Part shown: positions 18,362 to 25,417 of the stretch, in pieces | Layout of the letters: each line of letters starts with the position of its first letter | Position numbering within the stretch: the stretch's first letter is position 1 | Assembly: GCA_964576465.1 (NCBI GenBank) | Contig: CAZNXE010000043.1 | Location: 1-27,260 of the forward strand | DNA from: CAZNXE01 sp964576465 | Lineage (GTDB): Bacteria > Planctomycetota > Planctomycetia > Pirellulales > JAEUIK01 | Length of the DNA stretch: 27,260 bases | Direction: 5' to 3' | The notes under the pieces: model-generated | What the model was told of the DNA's origin: nothing | Seen by the model: only the letters and a program-made list of their open reading frames with translations | Database searches by the model: none | Position numbers and translations under genes: made by a program

Positions 18362-19657
18362 ATGGCTGACCAGCGCAAGCGTAGTCCCGACGAGTTCGCC
18401 ACAACGATGTGGACCACCATCCGACTTGCGTCGAGCGAAGACTCTGAAGTACGGAGTGAAGCCGTAAGTGAGCTCATCCTGCTTTACTATCCCGCATTGC
18501 GAGCGCACCTACTCCGAAGAAAGCGACTGCCACCAGATGAGGCAGACGATATCTTGCAGGGATTTGTTACGGACAAAGTACTGGAACGCAACTTGATCGG
18601 CTCGGCAGTTCAACGCAAAGGAAAGAAATTTAGATCGTTCCTGCTCAAGGCATTGGAAAACTACCTGCGAGATAGCAAACGCCGACAAAGAACAAAGAAA
18701 CGTGCTCCCGAAGGTCAGGCCATTTTCGTGAGTGACGCGGTCGAGGCCGCTTTGGACACCGCTCATGAAGGTGTAGACGTGTTTGATGTTGCATGGGCCC
18801 GAAGGCTGTTGGATGAAGTCATCGCTGTGATGCATGCTGACTGCGAGAAGAAACGACAGGACCGTATCTGGGGCGTCTTCAACCATCGCCTCCTCGCTTC
18901 AGCGAGGAGGGGCGTGGAACCGGCATCCTACGACGAACTCGTGGAACGTTTCGGGTTCGATTCGCCAGAGCAGGCCTGTAACGCACTGGCTACCGCGAAG
19001 CGTAAGTTTGAAAAAGCGTTTGAGACCGTCTCGAACCAGTACGTCTCCGAATCCGAGGGAACCAACGACGTGCTGGCAGAACTGATCGATATCTTGGGGA
19101 AGGCCCCCTCACTCGATTGGCAAACCGCGCCCGATTCTTGGTCTGATCTGGCGAGCCAGGATGACGCCAGCCTGACAGATCTTAGTGATACGCAACCTCA
19201 GCTCTTAGGTCATATGCTCGAGTCCGTATCCAAAGTTCCATGGACGTGGGGTACGGAAGACTTTGGGACCATGTTGACGCATCTCTTGCAATGCCCTGTG
19301 CTTCCGTTAGTGGGTATTCACTCTTCTGAAGCGGGCAGTGGAGATGAAACAAATGAGTTGCTTCTCCACGAGGCGATCCTGTCTCCCACGACTGATCTTG
19401 ATGTCCTGAAAGCCGTAAAACGCTTCGCGCGACGAAACGCGAATCAAGATTCTGGGTCGTTTCCCTCAGAAATCGCCTCGGTCATCTATTTTGCCAGCCT
19501 AGCCTCGGCCCAGGTATACCACTGCAAACCGATCACGAAGTCGAACAAGGATGTTCTGGTGCATGGATTTGCCGTCATGGCCGATCTGGACTGGGTGCCA
19601 GACGAATTTCAAGCTCTTTACCACAGTGCTTTATCCGATCTTCAGTCCCATGATTGA
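18362..19657 (+). CDS. Sigma-70 (ECF-like) protein with long C-terminal extension
   Basis: The first 225 residues look like a planctomycete ECF sigma factor. Region 2 spans about 35-110, with DEADDILQGF at 59-68 (core-binding) and KFRSFLLKALENYLRD at 89-104 (-10 recognition). A degenerate region 4-like helical part lies at about 185-225. Beyond it are about 200 residues not found in simple ECF factors, ending in a helical domain (about 350-425) with VIYFASLASAQVYHCKP at about 377-393. The extension has no membrane helix and no motif I recognise. C-terminal extensions often control ECF activity, so here it may receive the signal from the kinases or GTPase (inference). No cognate anti-sigma gene is adjacent. 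The ATG is preceded by an A-rich stretch with a weak GTGAG. Confidence 0.82.
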   Translation: MADQRKRSPDEFATTMWTTIRLASSEDSEVRSEAVSELILLYYPALRAHLLRRKRLPPDEADDILQGFVTDKVLERNLIGSAVQRKGKKFRSFLLKALENYLRDSKRRQRTKKRAPEGQAIFVSDAVEAALDTAHEGVDVFDVAWARRLLDEVIAVMHADCEKKRQDRIWGVFNHRLLASARRGVEPASYDELVERFGFDSPEQACNALATAKRKFEKAFETVSNQYVSESEGTNDVLAELIDILGKAPSLDWQTAPDSWSDLASQDDASLTDLSDTQPQLLGHMLESVSKVPWTWGTEDFGTMLTHLLQCPVLPLVGIHSSEAGSGDETNELLLHEAILSPTTDLDVLKAVKRFARRNANQDSGSFPSEIASVIYFASLASAQVYHCKPITKSNKDVLVHGFAVMADLDWVPDEFQALYHSALSDLQSHD

Positions 19658-19849
19658 TCATCACATGCACCATATGATCACCCCGGTATCGAACAATCTC
19701 ATCGTGGTTCGCTTCCCAAAGCCGTGGCGCATGGTCCATAATTTGTCTGCGAAGAGTTGCTGAGACGTAAACAAAGCGATCTGTCTTGGTTGGCTGTGTC
19801 GATGTGATGAATCGCGCGCCCGGGTGAACCACAAAGGAGTACACAACAG

Positions 19850-20986
19850 ATGAAGAAATTCTTTCCTTGGATTCTAACTGGGGTCGCTGGGATCGTCGTG
19901 ATGGCCATGATGGTCTGGCTCGTACGGAGCGAGGGCAAGCGAATGCGCGAAGAAGTTCGCAATGCTGCTTCCGAGTCGGTCACCGATGCAACTGAGAAGA
20001 CCGTGGAGAAGGCAAGCGGTGAAGCAGGAGGTTTGCTCGATAAGGTGGTAGGTCACGCCGGGGACCTACTCGGTGAGGCTAGAAGAGTTCCCGGGGAAAT
20101 CATCGGCGGCGCCAAAGACGAGGAAACCGAGAGTTCGACGGAATCTTCGTCCAAGAGGAGTATGAAACCGGTCGATCTGGTGGGCGACTTATTCAAACTG
20201 GGACAGGATGCCTCCAAGATCGTGGACGAGGCAGCACAGGAAATCTTGGGGCTTTCTGTCGAAGAAGAACGCAACATCGGCAAGGAAGTGCATGAGACCT
20301 TCCGCGAGCAACAATCGTTGGATCGGTCACCGGTGGCGATTGGACGGCTGACCCGCTTGGCCGATCCACTGGAACAGCTTTGTTCTCGCGAAGGGATCGA
20401 TTACACGTTCTTGGTCGTCAAAGACGATAGCGTCAACGCGTTTTCGCACGTAGGCGGCTACGTTTACATGAATCAAGGACTGCTCGATTGGGCGAGCAAT
20501 GACGTGGAATTGCAATTCGTATTGGGACACGAGATTGCCCATGTTGAACTAAAGCACTGCGTGAACAATGTTACCTATGCGACCAGGGCGAGTCAGGTTG
20601 CCGGTGGCTTAGGGGCGGGCATCGCTCAGATGGCATATCAATCCATCGCTCTGGGATACTCTGAGGAACAGGAGTTCGATGCGGATGCTTGGTCGTATAA
20701 ATCCTTACGCAAGCTGGGCCGGTCACATGCCGAGGCCATCACATTTCTGAGCAGATTACTTGAGTATAATCAAGAGCGTGATCCCATCGGCAATGATGCA
20801 TCGACGGAGCCGGTGACAGTTTCTTCGGCGAGCATCGAAGCGTTGCAGCAGCACTTCCGCTCGCATCCATCGACAAAACAGCGCATCGCTCGCCTAGAAG
20901 AGCTGAACTTGCAAATTAAAACGTCTCGCCCGTCCCGTACAAAAAGTTTGCCAACAACGGATTCGCTGACGTCGAAGCCCGATTGA
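19850..20986 (+). CDS. Membrane-anchored M48-family zinc metalloprotease
   Basis: The 378-aa protein has an N-terminal transmembrane helix (about 5-25) and an acidic amphipathic helical stretch (about 32-135). An M48 peptidase domain follows (about 140-345). The zinc site is clear: HEIAH at 227-231, with the third ligand probably Glu275 in EQEFDADAW. NAFSHVGGYVYMNQGLL (196-212) is the typical M48 strand before the active helix. The second zone is hydrophobic but lacks further clear membrane spans, so this is closer to the BepA/LoiP-like secreted or anchored proteases than to polytopic HtpX. AAGGAG-like GGAG lies about ten bases before the ATG. It closes the plus-strand arm, 192 bp after the sigma-like gene; the island of insertion sequences follows. 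A role in processing proteins of the complex is possible but inferred. Confidence 0.92.
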   Translation: MKKFFPWILTGVAGIVVMAMMVWLVRSEGKRMREEVRNAASESVTDATEKTVEKASGEAGGLLDKVVGHAGDLLGEARRVPGEIIGGAKDEETESSTESSSKRSMKPVDLVGDLFKLGQDASKIVDEAAQEILGLSVEEERNIGKEVHETFREQQSLDRSPVAIGRLTRLADPLEQLCSREGIDYTFLVVKDDSVNAFSHVGGYVYMNQGLLDWASNDVELQFVLGHEIAHVELKHCVNNVTYATRASQVAGGLGAGIAQMAYQSIALGYSEEQEFDADAWSYKSLRKLGRSHAEAITFLSRLLEYNQERDPIGNDASTEPVTVSSASIEALQQHFRSHPSTKQRIARLEELNLQIKTSRPSRTKSLPTTDSLTSKPD

Positions 20987-21549
20987 ACTGGTATGTTAGC
21001 GTGAAGCGGCGGTCACACAGTTGATCGAACGAGGTGAGATGCAGCGATTTGCTGCTTGTAATTGCCAAAGTGCTAACAGGCCGCGCACCGCTCGCGCAGA
21101 TATTTGACAACTTGGCTTGCCACTGAACGCTCACGCGGCGCGATGATAGTGCTTGAGCAATCCGCCGAGGCGTTTGTCGCAGCGGACTTGGTCGAGTGAA
21201 ACGACCGGCGGGATCTCTTCATCTTCATTCTCGCCGATTAAGCGATTGCCAATCCCTTGATGCGGTCGGCATTCGTGGTAGTACGCTACGAACTCTGAAA
21301 CGATGTGGTCGAAGTGGGTGAGGCCAAACACGATGAAGTGACCGAGCGCCTCGTGCTTGAGACTTTGGATCCACCGCTCGACGAAAGCGTTTAAGTTCGG
21401 TGCTCGGGGTCCAACCGGTTTTACTTTGATGGCCTGACTTGTGAACATTCGGTCGAAGTCGGAAGAATACTTGCCGTCGAGATCGCGCATGATCATCGCG
21501 CAGCCAAGTCGCTCGACTTCGATATGCCTGAGAAACGCATTGGCTTGAC

Positions 21550-21571
21550 GCTTCATCCACGCTTCATCCAC
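21550..21571. repeat. 11-bp tandem duplication inside the transposase
   Basis: GCTTCATCCAC occurs twice in a row (21550-21560, 21561-21571). On the coding strand this gives WMKRG followed by a stop. Removing one copy restores TWMKRQANAFLRHIE, matching the rest of the integrase frame. It is a replication-slippage type lesion and appears recent, as the two copies are identical. Confidence 0.9.
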
Positions 21572-21650
21572 GTAGCGTCCGGCTTGCACGTTGCCGGTGT
21601 CACAAAGACCCTGCGCGTGGCTACGTGAATGAAGATCATGGCAAACACTT

Positions 21651-21711
21651 GGCGAGGGCCTTGCGCTGGGCGGCCTGCTCCTCCTCGGTGAGCGCCTTGG
21701 CNNNNNNNNNN
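21651..21711. other. Assembly join: ten Ns plus adjacent GC-rich foreign-looking segment
   Basis: Bases 21702-21711 are N. The neighbouring 51 bases (21651-21701) are 39/51 G or C, and on the minus strand they read as an open frame with every third base G or C (AKALTEEEQAAQRKALAK). This is not the integrase frame and is unlike the rest of the window. It is best explained as a mis-joined read or contaminating fragment at a scaffold gap, though a small real insertion is possible. Confidence 0.65.
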
Positions 21712-22224
21712 GTCGATTTGCCACAACGTATCGGCGTGGATCTTGAGGAACTCGCACCATGTGCCGCGACCGCGCTTGGGACCGGGATCGATGCCGTGCT
21801 CGACCAGAATGTTCTTGACGGTTTGTCGGGAGATTCTGCCAACGCCGAGTTTTCGCAACTCGCCCAGAATTCGGCTGTAACCCCAGCCAGTATCATGGGC
21901 GATTGTAACGACCAACTCGCGGATCACTTCGGCAATTCGCGGTCGCCCCTTTCGAGGCTTGACCACGACACCTGACTCTTTGCAAACCCAACGGCGATAC
22001 GTCGAGTAGTCAACAATCGTGATGATGTGCCGGATCGCCGGACCGAGCTCCTTGCCCAGCTTCAGCAGCTGCGCTCGTTCACCAGCCTTCAGAAAGATAC
22101 GCTGCCTAGGCACCCTTTTCCGAAGCAGTTCGTTCTCCGCCTTGAGGAATTCAACCTGCTTCCGCAAGTCGTCCGCAGTCGATCGAGCGAGCAGGAATAG
22201 AAGGGGCTGGAATAGTCGGCCCAT

Positions 22225-22579
22225 GGCAATAGAATCCGGTGGGTAACGAGCAAAATGGCCAATTGGCAATCTTTTTGTACCCCGACGGCGGCCGATGCGC
22301 AGGAGCCAATCGCCACGCGCTGGACGGGCCGACCTCGCCCATCGGCGTGCAATCGGCATAGCTTGCCAGGCTTCGCGCAGGATGTTGACCCATTGCCGCC
22401 GGTTTCAAACGAAAAAGCATTCGGCCTTGGGTTAACAGCCCATCGCCAGGTCGTGTTAACCCGCAGGCTCTCAGTTTCGTAAACGGTTGCTTTCGTTCCG
22501 GACCGACCGAAAGGGACTCGAACTCGCTAAGTCCGTGACTCTCAAACACTTCCAGAATGCGCTCTCGCGCACATGGTTA
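22225..22579. other. 355-bp spacer between the two insertion sequences
   Basis: No supportable gene is present. The stretch should contain the upstream end of the integrase-type element and the flank of the IS5 element. Its only clear structure is the inverted repeat at 22429-22462. Open frames here are short and lack recognisable protein features. Confidence 0.5.
22429..22462. repeat. Inverted repeat GGGTTAACA / TGTTAACCC
   Basis: Two perfect 9-bp arms (22429-22437, 22454-22462) flank a 16-nt loop. It lies between the two insertion sequences, about 205 bp upstream of the integrase start. It might be an end structure of one element, a regulatory site, or a remnant of another insertion. Confidence 0.45.
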
Positions 22580-22612
22580 CGAAGAGGGTTGTTTACGGGG
22601 AGGGTCTGCGCC

Positions 22613-23029
22613 ATGAAGCTGCCAGAGAGACCATCGTACGACAGTGATGTGACGGATGCCGAGTGGGCGTTGATTCGACCGCTACTTCCCGTGCATCCTC
22701 CGCGGGGAAACGATCCACGCATTCCTCGTCGGGAGATTATTAACGCGATCTTTTACCTCAACAAGCATGGTTGCACTTGGCGCGGACTGCCGCACGACTT
22801 TCCCAAATGGCAGACCGTCTATGGATACTTTCGTCAGTGTGTCAAAACAGGAGTTTGGGAACGGATCAATGACGCCCTCCGCCGCGCCGTTCGCGTCGCG
22901 GAGGGAAAGCAAGCCGAACCAACGGCCGCGATCATCGACAGCCAATCGGTGAAAACGACCGAAAAAGGGGGGTCCGTGGGTACGACGCTGGCAAGAAAAT
23001 CAACGGTCGCAAACGCCATATCCTGGTAG
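22613..23029 (+). CDS. IS5-family transposase, upstream frame (orfA)
   Basis: The frame encodes 138 aa from ATG 22613. It carries the DUF4096-like N-terminal helix-turn-helix region (SDVTDAEWALIRPLLP, RREIINAIFYLNKHGCTWRGLP) and the first catalytic Asp in AAIIDSQSVKTT. After EKGG at about 117-120 the frame departs from the family and stops at 23029. A longer in-frame start at 22487 lies outside the element and is rejected. Read alone, the product lacks two of the three catalytic residues; it probably serves as a DNA-binding regulator or needs frameshifting into orfB. Confidence 0.85.
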   Translation: MKLPERPSYDSDVTDAEWALIRPLLPVHPPRGNDPRIPRREIINAIFYLNKHGCTWRGLPHDFPKWQTVYGYFRQCVKTGVWERINDALRRAVRVAEGKQAEPTAAIIDSQSVKTTEKGGSVGTTLARKSTVANAISW

Positions 23030-23424
23030 ATACGCTGGGGTTGCTATTGGCGGTCGTGGTCCATTCGGCCGCGATTCAAGATCGTGACGGAGCCAAGCTA
23101 CTGTTCGTCAAGGCGGCCGCCTTGGTTCCGACGATCTCGCTGGTGTGGGCCGATGGCGCATACGCCGGGCAATTGATCGAGTGGTTGCATCGGTGCTGCG
23201 GCTGGGTACTGGAGATCGTTCGCAAGCTGCAAAACCAAGTCGGTTTTCAACTGCTGCCAAGGCGATGGGTGGTCGAGCGCACGTTCGCATGGCTTGGCCA
23301 TACCCGTCGGCTCAGCAAAGATTACGAGGAACTCGTCGAGAACAGCGAGGCCATGATTCAGATTGCCATGATCCGCTTGATGCTGCAACGACTCTGCCGA
23401 CCAGCAAAACCCCAAAACCGGTGA
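22972..23424 (+). CDS. IS5-family transposase, downstream frame (orfB), reached by -1 shift
   Basis: Reading one base back from position 22972 continues the family sequence exactly: VRGYDAGKKINGRKRHILVD, then LLLAVVVHSAAIQDRDGAKLL. It carries the second catalytic Asp (WADGAYAG) and the Glu region ERTFAWL, then RRLSKDYE. The shift falls in AAAAAGGGGGG (22962-22972), a slippery tract. A -1 slip of the ribosome, or one extra G in the transcript, would give a full-length protein of about 270 aa, the family norm. The two-frame arrangement is known in the IS427 group, so the gene may be functional rather than broken. A sequencing error in the G-run is the alternative. Confidence 0.8.
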   Translation, partial: VRGYDAGKKINGRKRHILVDTLGLLLAVVVHSAAIQDRDGAKLLFVKAAALVPTISLVWADGAYAGQLIEWLHRCCGWVLEIVRKLQNQVGFQLLPRRWVVERTFAWLGHTRRLSKDYEELVENSEAMIQIAMIRLMLQRLCRPAKPQNR

Positions 23425-23445
23425 CAGCGTTTCACAAACACCTTC

Positions 23446-23762
23446 TAAGACTCGCGACATCACCACCCCGCGAGATTCCGCTCCCTTCGCTCGTTTATCC
23501 CGCTCCTGGATGCAGCAATCAAGAATTGTGAACAGCTTGGGGTAACCTTGTCGCGTTTGCTGCCATGAATGCTATAGCGTGGGGTAAAAGCCTCCGTTGG
23601 TGGAGATTGCACTCGACAAACTTCTTTCTGCGGTGTGTACGCGGCGCGATGGTGGAATGGCTGCGGGGTCTGTCGTTCGGCAGTTTGAATGTCCGCTGTT
23701 GCTGTGTTGGCTGGTCAGCGTGGGCTGGACTGTAAACGAGTTTTTCAGGAAATTGACGACTA
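23446..23762. other. Spacer upstream of the PEP-CTERM gene
   Basis: The 317-bp stretch from the IS5 end to the next start shows no supportable gene or RNA. It presumably holds the promoter of the PEP-CTERM gene; I could not single out a convincing one. An AGGAAA lies about ten bases before the start codon. Confidence 0.4.
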
Positions 23763-24527
23763 ATGACAAGAAAACAAGATTCCCGTTTACTGGGCCTGGG
23801 TATTGCCGTTTTGGTGGTGGTGTTTGTTCCTACGCCGATCGGTGCAGCCATTATAGGCATCACGGCGGCCACGTGGGATGTGGCCGTGGCGGATCCGATC
23901 GATGACGATGCGAATCTTGTGACGATAACAGCCGGGACGACTTATACGGATCTCACGGGGGCAACCAGCGCGGCGGTTGTCGACAGCGGATCACTCGGCG
24001 GCTTACTGATCTATGCCGGTACTGCACCGGCAAGCAACCTCGTCGCTCTTACTGATGGGCCAGATGGCCTGAATGCCACGACTGGATCAGCCAACATCGG
24101 TGATGGAATAAACTTCTTTTTCGGCCAGAACGTAGATGGCGAAAGCCTGTTTTTTGTCGATTTCGGGGGAGCCGATACGACGGTTGTAAGACCCATTGAC
24201 GGGGCTGGTAATCTTATCGGCGACTTTACTCTTACCACGCAGTCGGATGGAGGCGTGGCGGGAGGATTCGCAACTTTGGACGCGACAGCGTCTGGCATCG
24301 TTATCGCGCCCATTCAAGGAGTGGTTTTCAACACCAGCGATTTTACTGGCACCGGAACGCTTACCGGCGTTGAGGGAATTCGCTTGGCTGGCAGCACATT
24401 AGACGTGATGACCGTGGGGATCGCTGTGGTCCCCGAACCGACTTCGCTGGCGTTGGCCCTAATTGGTGGTTGTGGCCTGATGGCCTTGGCACGCCGGAGC
24501 AGCCGTTGTCGCCGTCGGGCGAACTAG
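23763..24527 (+). CDS. PEP-CTERM-sorted exported protein
   Basis: The 254-aa protein has a signal peptide (MTRKQ, then a hydrophobic core to about residue 28, cut near GAA). A Gly/Ala/Asp/Thr-rich beta-type body follows, as in extracellular adhesin-like planctomycete proteins. The PEP-CTERM tail is complete: VPEPTS near 225-230, a hydrophobic helix (SLALALIGGCGLMALA) and a basic end (RRSSRCRRR). Exosortase/PEP-CTERM systems use such tails to anchor and cleave surface or extracellular-matrix proteins. The body has no enzymatic motif; binding or structural function is the default. It lies just right of the insertion sequences and is not obviously part of the GTPase/kinase cluster. Confidence 0.9.
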   Translation: MTRKQDSRLLGLGIAVLVVVFVPTPIGAAIIGITAATWDVAVADPIDDDANLVTITAGTTYTDLTGATSAAVVDSGSLGGLLIYAGTAPASNLVALTDGPDGLNATTGSANIGDGINFFFGQNVDGESLFFVDFGGADTTVVRPIDGAGNLIGDFTLTTQSDGGVAGGFATLDATASGIVIAPIQGVVFNTSDFTGTGTLTGVEGIRLAGSTLDVMTVGIAVVPEPTSLALALIGGCGLMALARRSSRCRRRAN

Positions 24528-24557
24528 TGCTTTGTCACGCTTAGGATTTTGCGCGGC

Positions 24558-24578
24558 ACGGGCATGGCTAGTGCCCGT
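24558..24578 (+). terminator. Hairpin after the PEP-CTERM gene
   Basis: ACGGGCA and TGCCCGT form a perfect 7-bp stem with a 7-nt loop, 30 nt after the stop codon. No U-tract follows, so it may be a repeat-type hairpin rather than a true terminator. Confidence 0.4.
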
Positions 24579-24602
24579 AAGATGTATCTATTTCAACACC
24601 GG

Positions 24603-24619
24603 CACTGGCGGAGCCAGTG
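24603..24619. repeat. Hairpin repeat CACTGGC-GGA-GCCAGTG
   Basis: A perfect 7-bp stem with a GGA triloop. The surrounding GGCACTGGCGGAGCCAGTGG looks like the short palindromic intergenic repeats frequent in planctomycete genomes. Confidence 0.55.
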
Positions 24620-24677
24620 GCACCCGATCCTAAAACGAAAGCTAGACCGAGCACGAAGCATGCGAAAGTATTAGCTC

Positions 24678-24783
24678 GTAGGATGGGTGCTTGCATCCAT
24701 CTTTAACATCTGACGTCAAACAGCCGCCATGTCGTAGCCAATCGCGGGTAAAGCGGAAAGATGGGTGCGAGCACCCATCCTAC
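24678..24783. repeat. 27-bp inverted repeat enclosing 52 bp (MITE- or REP-like)
   Basis: The left arm (24678-24704) and right arm (24757-24783) match as inverted copies at 25 of 27 bases. Each arm is itself partly palindromic (GATGGGTGC...GCACCCATC). The pair ends 40 bp before the ECF sigma start. It could be a small non-autonomous element or a paired REP-type repeat and might fold in the leader RNA. Confidence 0.7.
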
Positions 24784-24823
24784 AGATTCTGCATGAAGTT
24801 ACGGAAGGATCACAAACGTTTCC

Positions 24824-25417
24824 ATGTTGAAAGGCTCCAGCGACGACCCTCTGTTTGACGATGCGATTCGCAGTGTGCGCGATGGAAATGCGGCTGCGTT
24901 TGAACCGATCGTTCAACAATTTGAACGTCCACTGCGAGCGTGGTTAGCGGTTCAGGCTCCTCCGGGAGTTGACGTGGATGAAATCGCCCAGCGAAGTTTT
25001 GTTGCGGCCTTTACTCGCATGAACGATTTCGAGCCGGGAACGAATTTCTCGGCCTGGTTGTTCACAATCGCCCGATTTCAACTGCGGAGCGAGACAACAC
25101 GGCTTCGGCGAGTCGCGGACTATCACACCCGCTACGGACCGGATCTGCTGCAACGAGAACTCGATCGCCGAGGATCGGAACCGCCGGAATTGTGGACCAC
25201 TCGGCTGGATCATCTGCAGGCATGCCTGGACACGCTCGGAGAGCATGTCCGCTGCTTCATCACTTGGCGGTATACGGAAGGGATTCCTCTCGAAGAAATG
25301 GCGACTCGTAGCGGACGTTCGGTCGCCGCCGTCAAAAAGCAACTTTGGTTGTTGAGGCAGAAACTTCAGCAGTGTATTGAAACTCGAACGGCGGCTGCCG
25401 AAGGAGGACCGTCATGA
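24824..25417 (+). CDS. ECF sigma factor (planctomycete/Verrucomicrobia FecR-linked type)
   Basis: The 197-aa protein has sigma region 2 (about 15-95; DEIAQRSFVAAF at 52-63 and NFSAWLFTIARFQLRSE at 74-90) and region 4 (about 128-185; ITWRYTEGIPLEEMA then a SGRSVAAVKKQLWLLRQKL helix for -35 recognition). The length is normal for the class. Its end overlaps the FecR-type gene by ATGA (25414-25417), indicating translational coupling and a sigma/anti-sigma pair. It probably directs transcription of its own operon. Shine-Dalgarno is weak. Confidence 0.93.
   Translation: MLKGSSDDPLFDDAIRSVRDGNAAAFEPIVQQFERPLRAWLAVQAPPGVDVDEIAQRSFVAAFTRMNDFEPGTNFSAWLFTIARFQLRSETTRLRRVADYHTRYGPDLLQRELDRRGSEPPELWTTRLDHLQACLDTLGEHVRCFITWRYTEGIPLEEMATRSGRSVAAVKKQLWLLRQKLQQCIETRTAAAEGGPS

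Larger units (their letters stand above)
21131..22224 (-). pseudogene. DDE integrase-type transposase, frameshifted and gap-interrupted
   Basis: The gene starts at ATG 22224. It has an N-terminal leucine-rich coiled coil (KAENELLRKRV), a helix-turn-helix region and an rve integrase core. The DDE residues are visible: Asp in HADTLWQID before the N gap, Asp in IMRDLDGKY, and Glu in NAFVERW, near the end of a conserved C-terminal part. Repaired, it would be about 360 aa. Two lesions stop it. An 11-bp tandem duplication at 21550-21571 shifts the frame and gives an early stop. The stretch around the Ns (21651-21711) does not read as this family. The protein belongs to the integrase-core transposases common in planctomycetes; I could not assign an IS family, and no terminal inverted repeats were convincing. 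The element is likely immobile. Confidence 0.85.
22580..23445 (+). mobile_element. IS5-family (IS427-like) insertion sequence
   Basis: The element is about 866 bp, a usual size for this group. Imperfect terminal repeats are visible: GAAGAGGGTTGTTTAC beginning at 22581, and the complement of GAAGGTGTTTGTGAAAC ending at 23445. They match at about 10 of 17 positions. A TA dinucleotide flanks both sides (22578-22579, 23446-23447), compatible with a short target duplication. The transposase is split into two frames, listed separately. The ends are approximate. Confidence 0.55.

Noticed and set aside
20993..21078. TGTTAGC / GCTAACA pair as an end repeat of the integrase-type element
   Set aside because: The arms are only 7 bp, 70 bp apart, and both lie on one side of the element.
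22505..22535. tRNA-like T-arm (GTTCGAGTC on the minus strand)
   Set aside because: The flanking bases do not form a T-stem, and no anticodon or acceptor stem can be built.
22487..22612. Longer start for the IS5 transposase
   Set aside because: The extension lies mostly outside the terminal repeat and does not resemble the family; ATG 22613 matches the usual start.
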